This document shows, piece after piece, positions 43,239-52,475 of a stretch of 64,000 nucleotides of DNA. Each line of letters opens with the position of its first letter. Position 1 is the first letter of the stretch. Source of the DNA: JASHPR01 sp963842355 (GTDB taxonomy: Bacteria > Actinomycetota > Actinomycetes > Streptosporangiales > Streptosporangiaceae); the NCBI GenBank assembly GCA_963842355.1, contig CAWJGC010000016.1, forward strand, positions 186,001 through 250,000, written 5' to 3'. The notes under the pieces were generated by a model. It ran no database searches, was not told the origin of the DNA, and saw only the letters and a list, made by a program, of their open reading frames with translations. A program made the translations under genes and the position numbers.

Positions 43239-46200
43239 TCACCAGGCGTCTACCCAGGGCAGCTTCTTGGCCGTACGCGGCGGCAACGGTGGAAGGGCGT
43301 CGAGCGCAGCCACGACCCAGCCGCGGGTGTCGGCCGGGTCGATGACGTCGTCGAGGGCGGGACCGAGCGCCCTGGACAAGGCCTTGCCCTCCTTATAGGC
43401 CTCGGCAACCATACGCTCGAAGACCATCCGGCGCTCCGCAGGGTCGGCGATCGCCGCCAGCTCGTTGCGGTAGCCGAGCTTCACCGCGCCTTCGAGGCCC
43501 ATGCCGCCGAACTCGCCCGTGGGCCAGGAGACGACGAACATGGACGCTTGGTAGCTGGCTCCAGTCATCGCGATGGCCCCGAGCCCGTAACTCTTGCGGA
43601 CTATCACCGACAAGATCGGCACCGTGAGGTTGGCGCCTATCACGAACATGCGCGAGCAGTGGCGGATCAGGCCGGTCTTCTCCGCTTCGGGGCCGACCAT
43701 GTTGCCGGGGGTGTCGGAGAGCGACAGCACCGGCAGGTCGAAGGCCTCGCAGAGCTGCATGAAGCGGGCTGCCTTGTCGGAGGCGTCGGAGTCGATGGCC
43801 CCCCCGAGGTGATAGGGGTTGTTGGCTATGAGGCCGAGCGGGCGGCCCTCGATGCGGACGAGCGCAGTGATCATCGCTCGCCCGAAACGGGGGCGCAGCT
43901 CCATTACAGACCCGATGTCGGCCAGGAGGGAAATGACCCCCCGCATGTCGTAGGCGCGCAGCCGGTTCTCGGGGACGGCGTGGCGCAGGCGGCGCTGGTC
44001 GGCGCAGGACCACTCGGCCAACGGGCCCTGGAAGTAGGAGAGGTACCTCTTGGCCGCCGCCACGGCGGCCGCCTCGTCGTCCGCCAACACGTCGATGACG
44101 CCGTTGGACAGCATCACGGGCAAGGGACCGATCTCCTCCGGGCGGAAGACCCCGAGCCCCCCGCCCTCCACCATCGCCGGGCCCCCCATGCCGAGGGCGG
44201 AGTCCTTGGTGGCGATGACTACGTCGCAGCACCCGAGGATGGCGGCGTTGCCGGCGAAGCAGCGCCCGGAGGTGACCCCGACCAGCGGCACTGCCCCCGA
44301 CAGCTGAGCCCAGTACTCGAAGCCGCGGATGAAGCCGCCTCCCCGGTCGGTGTCGCCCGGCCGGCCGCCACCCCCCTCGGTGAAGAACACGGTGGGCAGA
44401 CGCCAGCGAAGGGCCAGCTCCGCCATCCGGTCCAGCTTTATGTGGTTCCTGGCCCCCTGGGTCCCCGCCAGGACCGTGTAGTCGTAGGCCAGCACTGCCG
44501 TTCTCGACCGCTCAGGGGGGAAAAGGTCGCCGTTGACGCGCGCCAGGCCCATCACGAGGCCGTCGGCCGGGGTCTGCTCCACCAGCTCCTCCACGGTGTT
44601 GCGGCCGAGCCGACCCGCGATCACGAGCGGGCCGTACTCGGTGAAGGTGCCGGGATCGCATAGATCGGCGATGTTCTCCCTGACGGTGCGCTTGCCGGGC
44701 CGCCGCCGCTCCACGGCGGCGGCCCGGGCCTCGTCGAGCACGCCCAAGTGGCGTTCTAGCACCTCGGCCAGATCGGGGCGGATCTGACCGAGGTCGATCT
44801 CCTGCTCGCCGCCGGGTCCTTCGCCGGTGCGCGGGGCGGCGGGCTCGAGATGGGCGACGACCTGGCCCTCGAGCACGGTGTCGCCTTCGGAGACCAGCAC
44901 CTCACGGACCACCCCCGGGGCTGCGGCGGCCACGAGGTGCTCCATCTTCATGGAATCCACCACGAGGAGGCTCTGGGCGTGGCGGACGGGGTCCCCAGGG
45001 GCGACCTCCACGCTGACGACGGTTCCGGATACCGGCACCCGCACCACCACGAGCCCACCGGCAGCCGCGGAGTCGGCGTCCTCCAGGGCGGGGCTCTGGC
45101 CACCCGGGGACTGCCCGTAGGTGAGGACGGCGAGCGGGTCGGAGGGGTCCACCCGGGCCCCGGTCCGGCGGGTGGCCTCCGCCTCTCGGCCGGGGCCGAC
45201 GCCCTCGAAGTACAGCCTGCGGTGCGCGGCCGTGGATCTGGCGAGGCCCGCGACGTTGTCCTCGACGAAGCGCGTGTAGACCTCACCCGCCGCCACGGCG
45301 GGGTTGGAGAGCAGGCCCTGGAGGAAGCCGATGTTGCACGGGGGGCCCTCGAGCCGAAACTCCGACAGGGCCCGGTAGGCCTTGGCCACGGCGTCGCTCC
45401 ATCCCCCCGAGGGGCAGTGAACCACAACCTTGGCGAGCAGCGAGTCGAAGCTGGTCGGCGGGCGGTAGCCCGCGTACCCGGCGCCGTCGACGCGGACGCC
45501 TGGCCCACTCGGGGGCTCGTAGGCGGAGATGAGCCCCACGCGGGGCCGAGGAGTCCCGTCGGCAGCCATGGTCTCCAGGTTGACCCGCGCCTGCAGGGCC
45601 GTGCCGCGCGGCTCTGGCGGCCCCGCCTCGAGACCGAACTCGGCGAGGTCGGCGCCCGATGCGAGGCGCAATTGGAGCGCCACCAGGTCGAGGCCGGTGA
45701 CCTCTTCGGTGACGGTGTGCTCGACCTGGAGGCGGGGGTTGGCCTCGATGAAGCAGAATGGTGGCCGCTCGCTCTCCGAGGCGGCCGCGAGGGCTTCGAC
45801 GTCCACCAGGAACTCGACCGTGCAGAGGCTGCGCACGCCGGCGGCCGTCGCTAGGCTCACCGCGGCCTCCAGGAGGCGGCGGCGCAGTTCCAGGGGCAGT
45901 ACCGCCGCAGGTGCCACTTCGACGAGCTTCTGCCGCTTGCGCTGGAGGCTACACTCCCGGTCCCAGAGGTGCACCACCTGCTCGCCGTCGCCCACCACCT
46001 GCACCTCCACGTGGCGGGCCCGCGGGAGGAACGCCTCCACGTACAGCCTGCCGTCGCCGAACGCGGCCTCGGCTTCGGACGCGCAACGGGCGAAGGCCTC
46101 CTCGAGCTCGGCCGGTGAGGAGGCGACGTGCATGCCCCGGCCGCCGCCTCCAGCGACCGCCTTAACCATGACCGCCGCGCCGCTGCCCGACGTCTGAAGC

Positions 46201-46631
46201 ACCCGCTGAGCCTCCTGGAGGGTGACCGGCCCCCCGCTTCCAGCCAGGACGGGGATCTCCAGCGAGGAGGCGAGGGCGCGGGCGGCCGTCTTTTCCCCGA
46301 AGCGTCGCAGCACACTGGGCGGCGGCCCGACGAAGGTCAGCCCTGCGCCGATCACCGCCTCGGCGAAGCCGGCGCTCTCTGACAGGAAGCCGTAGCCTGG
46401 GTGAACGGCGTCGCAGCCAGACTCCTTGGCCGCGGCGACTAGCTGGGCGGCGTCCAGGTAGGCGCGGGGGCCCCGCCCGACCAGGGGCAGCGCCTCGTCG
46501 ACTTTGCGGACGTGCAGGGCCGCCGAGTCGTCCTCGGAGTAGACGCCCACGGTCGGAAGACGGATCTCGTCGGCGCTGCGGGCGATCCGGATGGCTATCT
46601 CTCCACGATTTGCGATCAACAACTTCTTCAA
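43239..46631 (-). CDS. Single-chain biotin-dependent acyl-CoA carboxylase (BC-BCCP-CT)
   Basis: Very long intact protein (1130 aa) combining all three parts of an acyl-CoA carboxylase. Residues 1-450: biotin carboxylase (MKKLLIANRGEIAIRIAR, AVAGGGGRGM, CFIEANPRLQVEHTVTE). About 525-600: biotin carrier with VVDSMKMEH, biotinylated Lys562. About 640-1130: carboxyltransferase (GQTPADGLV-like region, GGSYGLGAIAMTGASYQA-like motif, GGMGLEGAVKLGYRNEL). Most actinobacterial carboxylases have separate alpha and beta chains; the one-chain form recalls the long-chain acyl-CoA carboxylases described from mycobacteria. Substrate unknown. Confidence 0.92.
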   Translation of the reverse strand: MKKLLIANRGEIAIRIARSADEIRLPTVGVYSEDDSAALHVRKVDEALPLVGRGPRAYLDAAQLVAAAKESGCDAVHPGYGFLSESAGFAEAVIGAGLTFVGPPPSVLRRFGEKTAARALASSLEIPVLAGSGGPVTLQEAQRVLQTSGSGAAVMVKAVAGGGGRGMHVASSPAELEEAFARCASEAEAAFGDGRLYVEAFLPRARHVEVQVVGDGEQVVHLWDRECSLQRKRQKLVEVAPAAVLPLELRRRLLEAAVSLATAAGVRSLCTVEFLVDVEALAAASESERPPFCFIEANPRLQVEHTVTEEVTGLDLVALQLRLASGADLAEFGLEAGPPEPRGTALQARVNLETMAADGTPRPRVGLISAYEPPSGPGVRVDGAGYAGYRPPTSFDSLLAKVVVHCPSGGWSDAVAKAYRALSEFRLEGPPCNIGFLQGLLSNPAVAAGEVYTRFVEDNVAGLARSTAAHRRLYFEGVGPGREAEATRRTGARVDPSDPLAVLTYGQSPGGQSPALEDADSAAAGGLVVVRVPVSGTVVSVEVAPGDPVRHAQSLLVVDSMKMEHLVAAAAPGVVREVLVSEGDTVLEGQVVAHLEPAAPRTGEGPGGEQEIDLGQIRPDLAEVLERHLGVLDEARAAAVERRRPGKRTVRENIADLCDPGTFTEYGPLVIAGRLGRNTVEELVEQTPADGLVMGLARVNGDLFPPERSRTAVLAYDYTVLAGTQGARNHIKLDRMAELALRWRLPTVFFTEGGGGRPGDTDRGGGFIRGFEYWAQLSGAVPLVGVTSGRCFAGNAAILGCCDVVIATKDSALGMGGPAMVEGGGLGVFRPEEIGPLPVMLSNGVIDVLADDEAAAVAAAKRYLSYFQGPLAEWSCADQRRLRHAVPENRLRAYDMRGVISLLADIGSVMELRPRFGRAMITALVRIEGRPLGLIANNPYHLGGAIDSDASDKAARFMQLCEAFDLPVLSLSDTPGNMVGPEAEKTGLIRHCSRMFVIGANLTVPILSVIVRKSYGLGAIAMTGASYQASMFVVSWPTGEFGGMGLEGAVKLGYRNELAAIADPAERRMVFERMVAEAYKEGKALSRALGPALDDVIDPADTRGWVVAALDALPPLPPRTAKKLPWVDAW

Positions 46632-46639
46632 GTGCTGCC

Positions 46640-47200
46640 TGCCTTAATTGACATCGCTGACCTCAAGCGGCTCCGTACAGACCACCCGGCCTGCACGAGC
46701 GCGTCGACCTCCGGCTCGGCCATGTCGAGCAGCTCGCGTAGGACGGTGCGGTAATCGGCCCCGACCAGCAGGGTGGGCGCGTCGATGCTCGCGACGGTCC
46801 GAGAGAGCCGGAAGCCAAGCCGGGGGTAAGGTGCCGCCTTGCGGCGGTGGTCGAGCCAGGTGAAAAACCCCTCTGTCCACAAGACCGGACCGGTGGCGAC
46901 GTGGCGATTCTTGCAGGCCGGCGCCCTGGAGGAGCGCGGCGGCCTCGTGTCTTCCCATCGCGGTAGCCCACGCGCGACGGGCTCCTCTGCGGCCCAGCAG
47001 GCCGAGGGGTTCGAGCACACCGGGGGAGAAGTTGGCCACCGCCAAAATGGCCGCGCGCTGCCAGCGAGAGGACCATCCGTCGGGCTTCCTCCCAAGTCGT
47101 CGACGGACATGAAGGCATTCCTTGGCATCCGGTCCTCCTGGCTGGCTTCCACCACCTCCGCGCAGCACAGGCCGCAAGCTCGCTCGACGATCACCCGCCG
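46640..47200 (-). pseudogene. Second CoA-transferase remnant (C-terminal part)
   Basis: The readable end (GFRLSRTVASIDAPTLLVGADYRTVLRELLDMAEPEVDALVQAGW) has the pattern of a CaiB/BaiF C-terminus (APxLGxHxxEVLxELLG...DALxxxGV). Upstream, pieces such as WEEARRMVLSLAARGHFGG and TGPVLWTEGFFTWLDHRR occur in different frames. Heavily frameshifted, N-terminal domain missing. Confidence 0.5.
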
Positions 47201-47305
47201 AATCTCGCCCTTCCTGCTGCCAGAGTCCCCGGGCGCAGGGGCCTCAGGTGGCGTCCGCGGTGCTGGCGTCACCGGAAAGCTGGACGGCCGACGATCCCGG
47301 GCCAA

Positions 47306-47758
47306 GGGAGAACAACGTTCTTCGGTCGATCGGCTCTGTCACGATTCCTCCTTGCCCAGGGACCTGAGGGCTGCCCGACTATGGCTCGCCCGCTGGGTCT
47401 CCTGACCCGAGACGATGGCCTGGAACACGCTCATGAGCTAAGCCACTCGATGAACCCGACGGAGGTGTCGGTCGTGCGGATCGTTCCCCGGACCGCCAGG
47501 CCTGGTGCCATCCGTCGAGATGACGGTCAGCTCGATGCGGGTCTCGGTGGTGTGGGGTGGCGACCCCAGCTGCAATTACCGACCGAGCGTAACGATCCGA
47601 TCCCCTGGGGCGACAGTAGTGAAATCCCTTGTCGTTGGCTGCCGCCACGCCCTACAGGTTCCCTTTGAGGCGGCCCCAAACCAGGCCGGGCCCTTGATGA
47701 CCCAACACCCTGGCGGTCCCCGTCCGGGCGATCGCCTTGGAGGCGTGCACGGGCAGCT
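47306..47758 (+). other. Region without recognisable gene
   Basis: About 450 bp between the CoA-transferase remnant and the SDR pseudogene. Only short frames of non-characteristic composition are present; probably further decayed coding DNA. Confidence 0.35.
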
Positions 47759-47770
47759 ATGCTTCTGGCC

Positions 47771-48399
47771 ATGCTCACGAGCCTGCGGCGTCGCGTCGCC
47801 GTCGTGACCGGTGCCGCGAGCGGGATCGGGCTGGCCATGGCGCGCCGTTTCGCGCAGGAGGGGATGAGGCTGGCGCTCGCCGACATCGACGCCGCCGCGC
47901 TGCCCGCTGTGGCGGACGAGCTGCGGTCCCAGGGGACGGAGGTCGTGGACCAGGAGGTGGACGTAGCCGACGAGGCTTCCTGGAGGCCCTTGCCCGGACG
48001 GTGCTCTCGAGGTGGGAGCCGCCCCATCTCCTCTGCAACAACGCCGGTGTAGGCGGCGGCTGGACCCCGCTGTGGGCGGCGACGCGCAAGGACTGGGACT
48101 GGGTGCTGGGGGTGAACCTGACACGGATCAACGCTGCCGCCCGCAACCGCCCCCCTCACATGATCGAAGAGGGCCGGTTGCCCCTGGAGAACATGGAGGT
48201 CTTCGAGGCGATGGACAGCCGCCACGCAGACATCGGGATGCGGCCAGAAGCGGTAGCCGACATGGTCGTTGAGGCCGTGGAGCAAGACCGCTTCTACATA
48301 CTCACCCACCCCGTCGTGGTCGACGCCGTAATGCGCTGCGCCGAGGCAATGGCAGACGGCAGGACCCCGCCCGCGCCGATCGCGCCCGAGCTATCGTGA
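47771..48399 (+). pseudogene. Short-chain dehydrogenase, frameshifted and internally deleted
   Basis: N-terminus (RRVAVVTGAASGIGLAMARRFAQEGMRLALADID) is intact in one frame up to about 47975; the next part (LEALARTVLSRWEPPHLLCNNAGVGGGW, then VLGVNL) is in another frame. The segment holding the catalytic Tyr-xxx-Lys is missing: after VLGVNLTRINA the protein jumps to the C-terminal MIEEGRLPLENMEVFEAMDSRHADIGM. Not functional as a dehydrogenase. Confidence 0.75.
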
Positions 48400-49279
48400 G
48401 CCCCGAGATGACCCAGGCTGAGCCGGGCGAGGAAAGGCGGACCGTCTGGAGCGAAGGCTCCCGTCTGGCGGCGGTCGTGCTGAAGCCGCCGGGAGCCGTC
48501 GCGCCTGCCCCCGCCGTCCTGCTCTGCCATGGCTGGGGCGGGCTCAAGGAGCACCTCGTCGAGCTTTATGCGAGGGAGTACGTGCGGGCCGGGCTCATCG
48601 CCATGGCCTTCGACTACCGGGGGTGGGGCGGCAGCGACGGCAAGCTCATCCCAGCGGTCGGGACGCCGCCGCTGGTCGAGCCCGGCGAGCGCACCATGGC
48701 CGTGTGTGTCGTGCGCGAGGTGGTGGACCCTCGCGAACAGGTGGACGACGTCCGCAACTGCCTGGCCTACCTGCTCTCCGAGGAGGGGGTGGACCCGGGG
48801 AGAGTGGGCCTGTTCGGGACGAGCTACGGCGCGGGCCACGTCGTGTCGGTCGCGGGCACCGACGAGCGAGTCAAGGCCGTGGTCGCCCAGATAGGCGGCT
48901 ACGGTCATCCGAAGAGCGAGGAGTTCAAGGAGCTCGCGCGGCGGCGGATGGCCGAAAAGGCGCGGGGCCTCATGGACCCGCCGATCCCTCAGGGGGTGGA
49001 CGGCTACCCCACGCTGAAGGGGACGCCGGACGTGGCCCGGCAGCTCGGCCACTCGCCGCTGGCCTATGCCGAGGGAATCAGGGTGCCGACGCTCGTCATA
49101 GACGCCGAGCAGGAGGAGTACAACACCCCGACCTGCAGGGCGGTGCCTTGTACGAGGTCGTCAAGCGGCACGCCGTGGCAGAGCGCCACGTGTTCCCGTG
49201 CAGGCACTACCGGGTGTACGACGAGTACCTGGAGCCAGCGCGCCGGCTGGCCGTCGACTGGTTCGCTCGCCACCTGTAG
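48396..49279 (+). pseudogene. Alpha/beta hydrolase (dienelactone hydrolase/S15-like), frameshifted
   Basis: GTG 48396 overlaps the SDR stop. Reads well to about residue 245: CHGWGGLKEHL, FDYRGWGGSDG, nucleophile elbow GTSYGAGH, LVIDAEQEEY. At about 49125-49135 the frame is lost; the expected end (LQGGALYEVVKRHAVAERHVF...YDEYLEPARRLAVDWFARHL) continues in a second frame to a stop at 49279 and contains the probable catalytic His. A one-base change would restore it. Confidence 0.75.
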
Positions 49280-49337
49280 CGAGGAACGGGGGCTCTGGTG
49301 GGCCTCACGTGTCGTCGCTGGCTCGCGGTATCAGGGC

Positions 49338-52334
49338 TCACGGCGTACGAACTCTGAGGGAGGTCCCCCAGGCTGCAGGCCCTTGAGCTCGCCGCGCTCT
49401 GCCGCCAGCACCAGCTCGAGGCGGGAATGACAGCCGACCTTCTGGTACAGCCGGGCTGACGTAGACCTCGATGGTCTTGGCGCTGTAGTGAAGGACGGAC
49501 GATATCTGGCGGTTAGTAAGTCCCTGGCGAAGCAGCTGGACAAGCTGCGCCTCCGTCTGGGTAAGCGTCACATGGTCGGCCGCCCGACTCCGGTGACGGT
49601 GGCCGGCGCTGACAGTGAGCCCGAGAAGTTTTGCCTGCGAGGACACGCGCGCGGTCCATAGCTGCGCGCCCATGGACGCGAAGAGCTCAAGCGCACGGTT
49701 CAGGTGCTGGTCCGGCTCGGCCGTGATCGAGCCAAGGTAAAGATGCGCTTGAGCCGCGAAGAACATGCGACCTTCGGCCTCGAACTGCGCGACCAAGCGC
49801 TCCCCCGCCGCGATGTCGCCCAGGGCGGTCTCAGCCAGGTCTGCCACTATGACTGTGGCGGGTACGCCCGTTCGTGTCGCCAGATCGCGAAGCCGCTGTG
49901 CGTAGCCTGCAGCGGCTGCCCTGTCGCCGAGCGCGAGATTCAGGTCTATGAGGCCTTCCAGCACTCGCCGGTATGCCTCCTCGGCTAGGCCCCTCTCACT
50001 AGCCAGCGCGAGCTGTTCGTGCAGGATTCTCCCAGCGTCTTGGTAGTTGCCGACGGCTATCGCGATTCTCGCTGCACAGCACTGATGCATCAGCCCGTAC
50101 AGTACGCAGTCCGATGCGAGGAGGGGCGTTTCGAGTATCCGGGCAGCTTCGTCCAGCTTCGCCTGGTCAGTCAGGATCTCTGCTTCCAGCAACCGCAGCC
50201 ACGCGAGATTGTTTCGGAGGCCGACGAACTCCAGGCTAATGGCACCGGAGCGGATCGTCTCGAGCGCATCTGCCCATGCGCCGGTCATGTGCTCAATCTT
50301 GGCTTTGGTGTAGATGTATTGCCCGCCTATATCCTGCCAGCCCGCCTCAGGTAGCAAAGCCGTCACCTTTGTGAGCAGCTCCCGAGCGCCGCCGAGGCAG
50401 CCGGCGACGGCCAGCAGATAAGCCGCAGATTCGAGCGCGCTCAGCCTGGCCCCCAGCGCCAGCCCAGGCTCGCCGCCAGCGCCTATAGCCACCAGCCGAC
50501 CGACGGCATTATCCACCCGGGCGAAGTCGCCCAGGCAATTCGCGACGTGGCCGACGTAGGTATAAGTCACCGCCTGGTCACCGACCGAGCCTGTTTCGGC
50601 ATCGGCCTCGGCCTGATCGAGCTGAGCTGCGGCCATTTCGATCCTGCCCATGTGCGCTAGCAGCAGGGCCCGCTGAGCCAGAAACGGAGCTGGCTCATCC
50701 ACGCTGTGGACTTGGCCGCTGACCAGCATCAGCGCGTCGCTGTAGCGGCCTGTCGCGTAAGTGGCGTTGATCACTGTCGCGAGTGTCCGGGTGCGCAGGT
50801 CGCTATTTTCCAGCGCTTGCAGCGCCCGGCTCCCGATTCCGATTGCCTCCTCGGGCCGCGAGCCCTTCCACAACGCGATGGCCTGGCGCGACAGCAGCTC
50901 GCCGCGCTCAGGTGCTTCTTGCGGAAGCAGGTCGAGGGCGCGTTCGTACCAGGTCGCCGCGGACAGGGGCGCGGTATCGCGGGTGAGGCGCGCCGCCTGC
51001 AGGACGGCGGCGAGGGCGTCGGGATCTCCGGGCGTGGCGGCTTCAGCGACATGCGTCGCCCATTCGAGGACATCGATGCCCGACGCGAGCTGCCGGGTGC
51101 TGAACGACTCGGCGATGAGCTTGTGCAGTCTGCGCCGTTCAAGCGGCCCTAGGTCGTTGTAGAGCACCTCCGCGATGAGGGGATGCGCGAACTCGTACCA
51201 CCCCCTCGATACGCGCTTGATGATCGATGCCCTGGTCAGGGCGTCGAACGCCTGCTCGATGGACTCGCGGTCCATCGACGTGACGGCCTCGAGCGCCCCG
51301 ATCTGATCCAGGTGCACTCGGCGGAACGCTGACATGACACGCGCGAGCTCCCGGCCGGCTCGGTCCTGCTGGAAGACCCTGTGCAAGAACCCCGCGCGAC
51401 GGCTGAGAGCACCCGACGCAGGATTCCCGACGAGATAGCACCTGCCGTGCTCAGACCGGATAGCGCTGAGCTCCGTCAGGGAGCGAAGCGCCTCACGGGC
51501 GAACAGCGGATTCCCGCGGCTCTGGGAGTAGACGTATGCGGTCAGCCGTTCGTCAGGACGCCCGGAGAGCACTGACGCGATGAGCGCTGCGGTGTCCTCA
51601 AGGTTCAGGGGGTCGAGGTCAATGACTGCGCCTGGACCCGAGTCGATGAGGCGGCCGATAGTCGCAGCGAACCGGCTGCCCGGCGCCCACTGGTCAAGCC
51701 GGGTGCTGAAGACCACGAATAGCGGCAGCAAGGACAGGTACCGTGCTGATAGCGACAGCGCCGTCAGGGTCTCGTCGTCCGCCAGATACGCGTCATCAAG
51801 AACGATGATGGTCGGCCGGTGGAGGCAGAGATTGTTCAGGAACTTCGTCGTGAGCAGGTAGGCCGGCTGAAGCCGCATGTCGCGATCGTAGGCGTCACGC
51901 TCGCCGAGCACTGCTGCATCGAGCGCCCGCCGTAGCTCGCTGAGGTCCGCGCGGCTCGGCTCATCGAATTCCTCCTCCGCGGCGGACGCGAGCAGGTCGC
52001 GGAGGCTCGCGTAGGCAATGCCGTGATCGTAATCCTGGGCCTTGCCGCTCAGCACGTGGCAATCATGGGCGCGCGCCCGGTCCAGCAGCTCCTGCAGCAG
52101 GCATGTCTTTCCGATGCCGACTTCGCCGACGACGAGACACGCGCGGCCCGTTCCACCGAGGGCCGATTTGAGGTTGTCCAGCAGCCGGGCGAGCGGAAAC
52201 TCCCGGCCAACGGGACGCGCCTCACCGAATCGCTCCGACGAGCAGGACTGGCCACCGTCGTGACCGCCGGAGGCCAGCGAAGGGCTGAGCGCCCGATCTC
52301 GGACCGGGCGCACCGTACCCGATGGACGCTTCAA
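49338..52334 (-). CDS. Large AAA/TPR LuxR-family regulator with frameshift in its HTH
   Basis: LAL-type regulator (998 aa). N-terminal VGREFPLARLL then Walker A GEVGIGKT (Lys76) and Walker B IIVLDDAYLADDE, a long helical/TPR middle, and a C-terminal LuxR helix-turn-helix starting LTQTEAQLVQLLRQGLTNRQISSVLHYSAKTIEVYVS. Right after this the frame shifts: the expected RLYQKVGCHSRLELVLAAERGEL is in the next frame, ending at 49331. One extra C near 49460 explains it. As sequenced the recognition helix is present but the last HTH helix is lost. It is divergent from nothing nearby; its likely target was the adjacent CoA cluster. Exact start uncertain. Confidence 0.8.
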   Translation of the reverse strand: MKRPSGTVRPVRDRALSPSLASGGHDGGQSCSSERFGEARPVGREFPLARLLDNLKSALGGTGRACLVVGEVGIGKTCLLQELLDRARAHDCHVLSGKAQDYDHGIAYASLRDLLASAAEEEFDEPSRADLSELRRALDAAVLGERDAYDRDMRLQPAYLLTTKFLNNLCLHRPTIIVLDDAYLADDETLTALSLSARYLSLLPLFVVFSTRLDQWAPGSRFAATIGRLIDSGPGAVIDLDPLNLEDTAALIASVLSGRPDERLTAYVYSQSRGNPLFAREALRSLTELSAIRSEHGRCYLVGNPASGALSRRAGFLHRVFQQDRAGRELARVMSAFRRVHLDQIGALEAVTSMDRESIEQAFDALTRASIIKRVSRGWYEFAHPLIAEVLYNDLGPLERRRLHKLIAESFSTRQLASGIDVLEWATHVAEAATPGDPDALAAVLQAARLTRDTAPLSAATWYERALDLLPQEAPERGELLSRQAIALWKGSRPEEAIGIGSRALQALENSDLRTRTLATVINATYATGRYSDALMLVSGQVHSVDEPAPFLAQRALLLAHMGRIEMAAAQLDQAEADAETGSVGDQAVTYTYVGHVANCLGDFARVDNAVGRLVAIGAGGEPGLALGARLSALESAAYLLAVAGCLGGARELLTKVTALLPEAGWQDIGGQYIYTKAKIEHMTGAWADALETIRSGAISLEFVGLRNNLAWLRLLEAEILTDQAKLDEAARILETPLLASDCVLYGLMHQCCAARIAIAVGNYQDAGRILHEQLALASERGLAEEAYRRVLEGLIDLNLALGDRAAAAGYAQRLRDLATRTGVPATVIVADLAETALGDIAAGERLVAQFEAEGRMFFAAQAHLYLGSITAEPDQHLNRALELFASMGAQLWTARVSSQAKLLGLTVSAGHRHRSRAADHVTLTQTEAQLVQLLRQGLTNRQISSVLHYSAKTIEVYVSPAVPEGRLSFPPRAGAGGRARRAQGPAAWGTSLRVRTP

Positions 52335-52441
52335 GGGAGTTACACCGAACCCATGGGTAACTTACCGCCTAGTTCAAATTATACAAGATCGTGGCGTATG
52401 TGGAAGATGGCAGCTGGGCGCAGGACTGAATCGTTACGTGT

Positions 52442-52461
52442 CTAGCGATCCTGGTCGCTAG
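52442..52461 (-). terminator. Hairpin CTAGCGA / TCGCTAG
   Basis: Seven-base perfect stem with loop TCCTGG, just past the stop of the IS701-type transposase and between the two leftward genes. Possible terminator or end structure of the insertion sequence. Confidence 0.4.
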
Positions 52462-52475
52462 CGGTAGTTTGTTAA

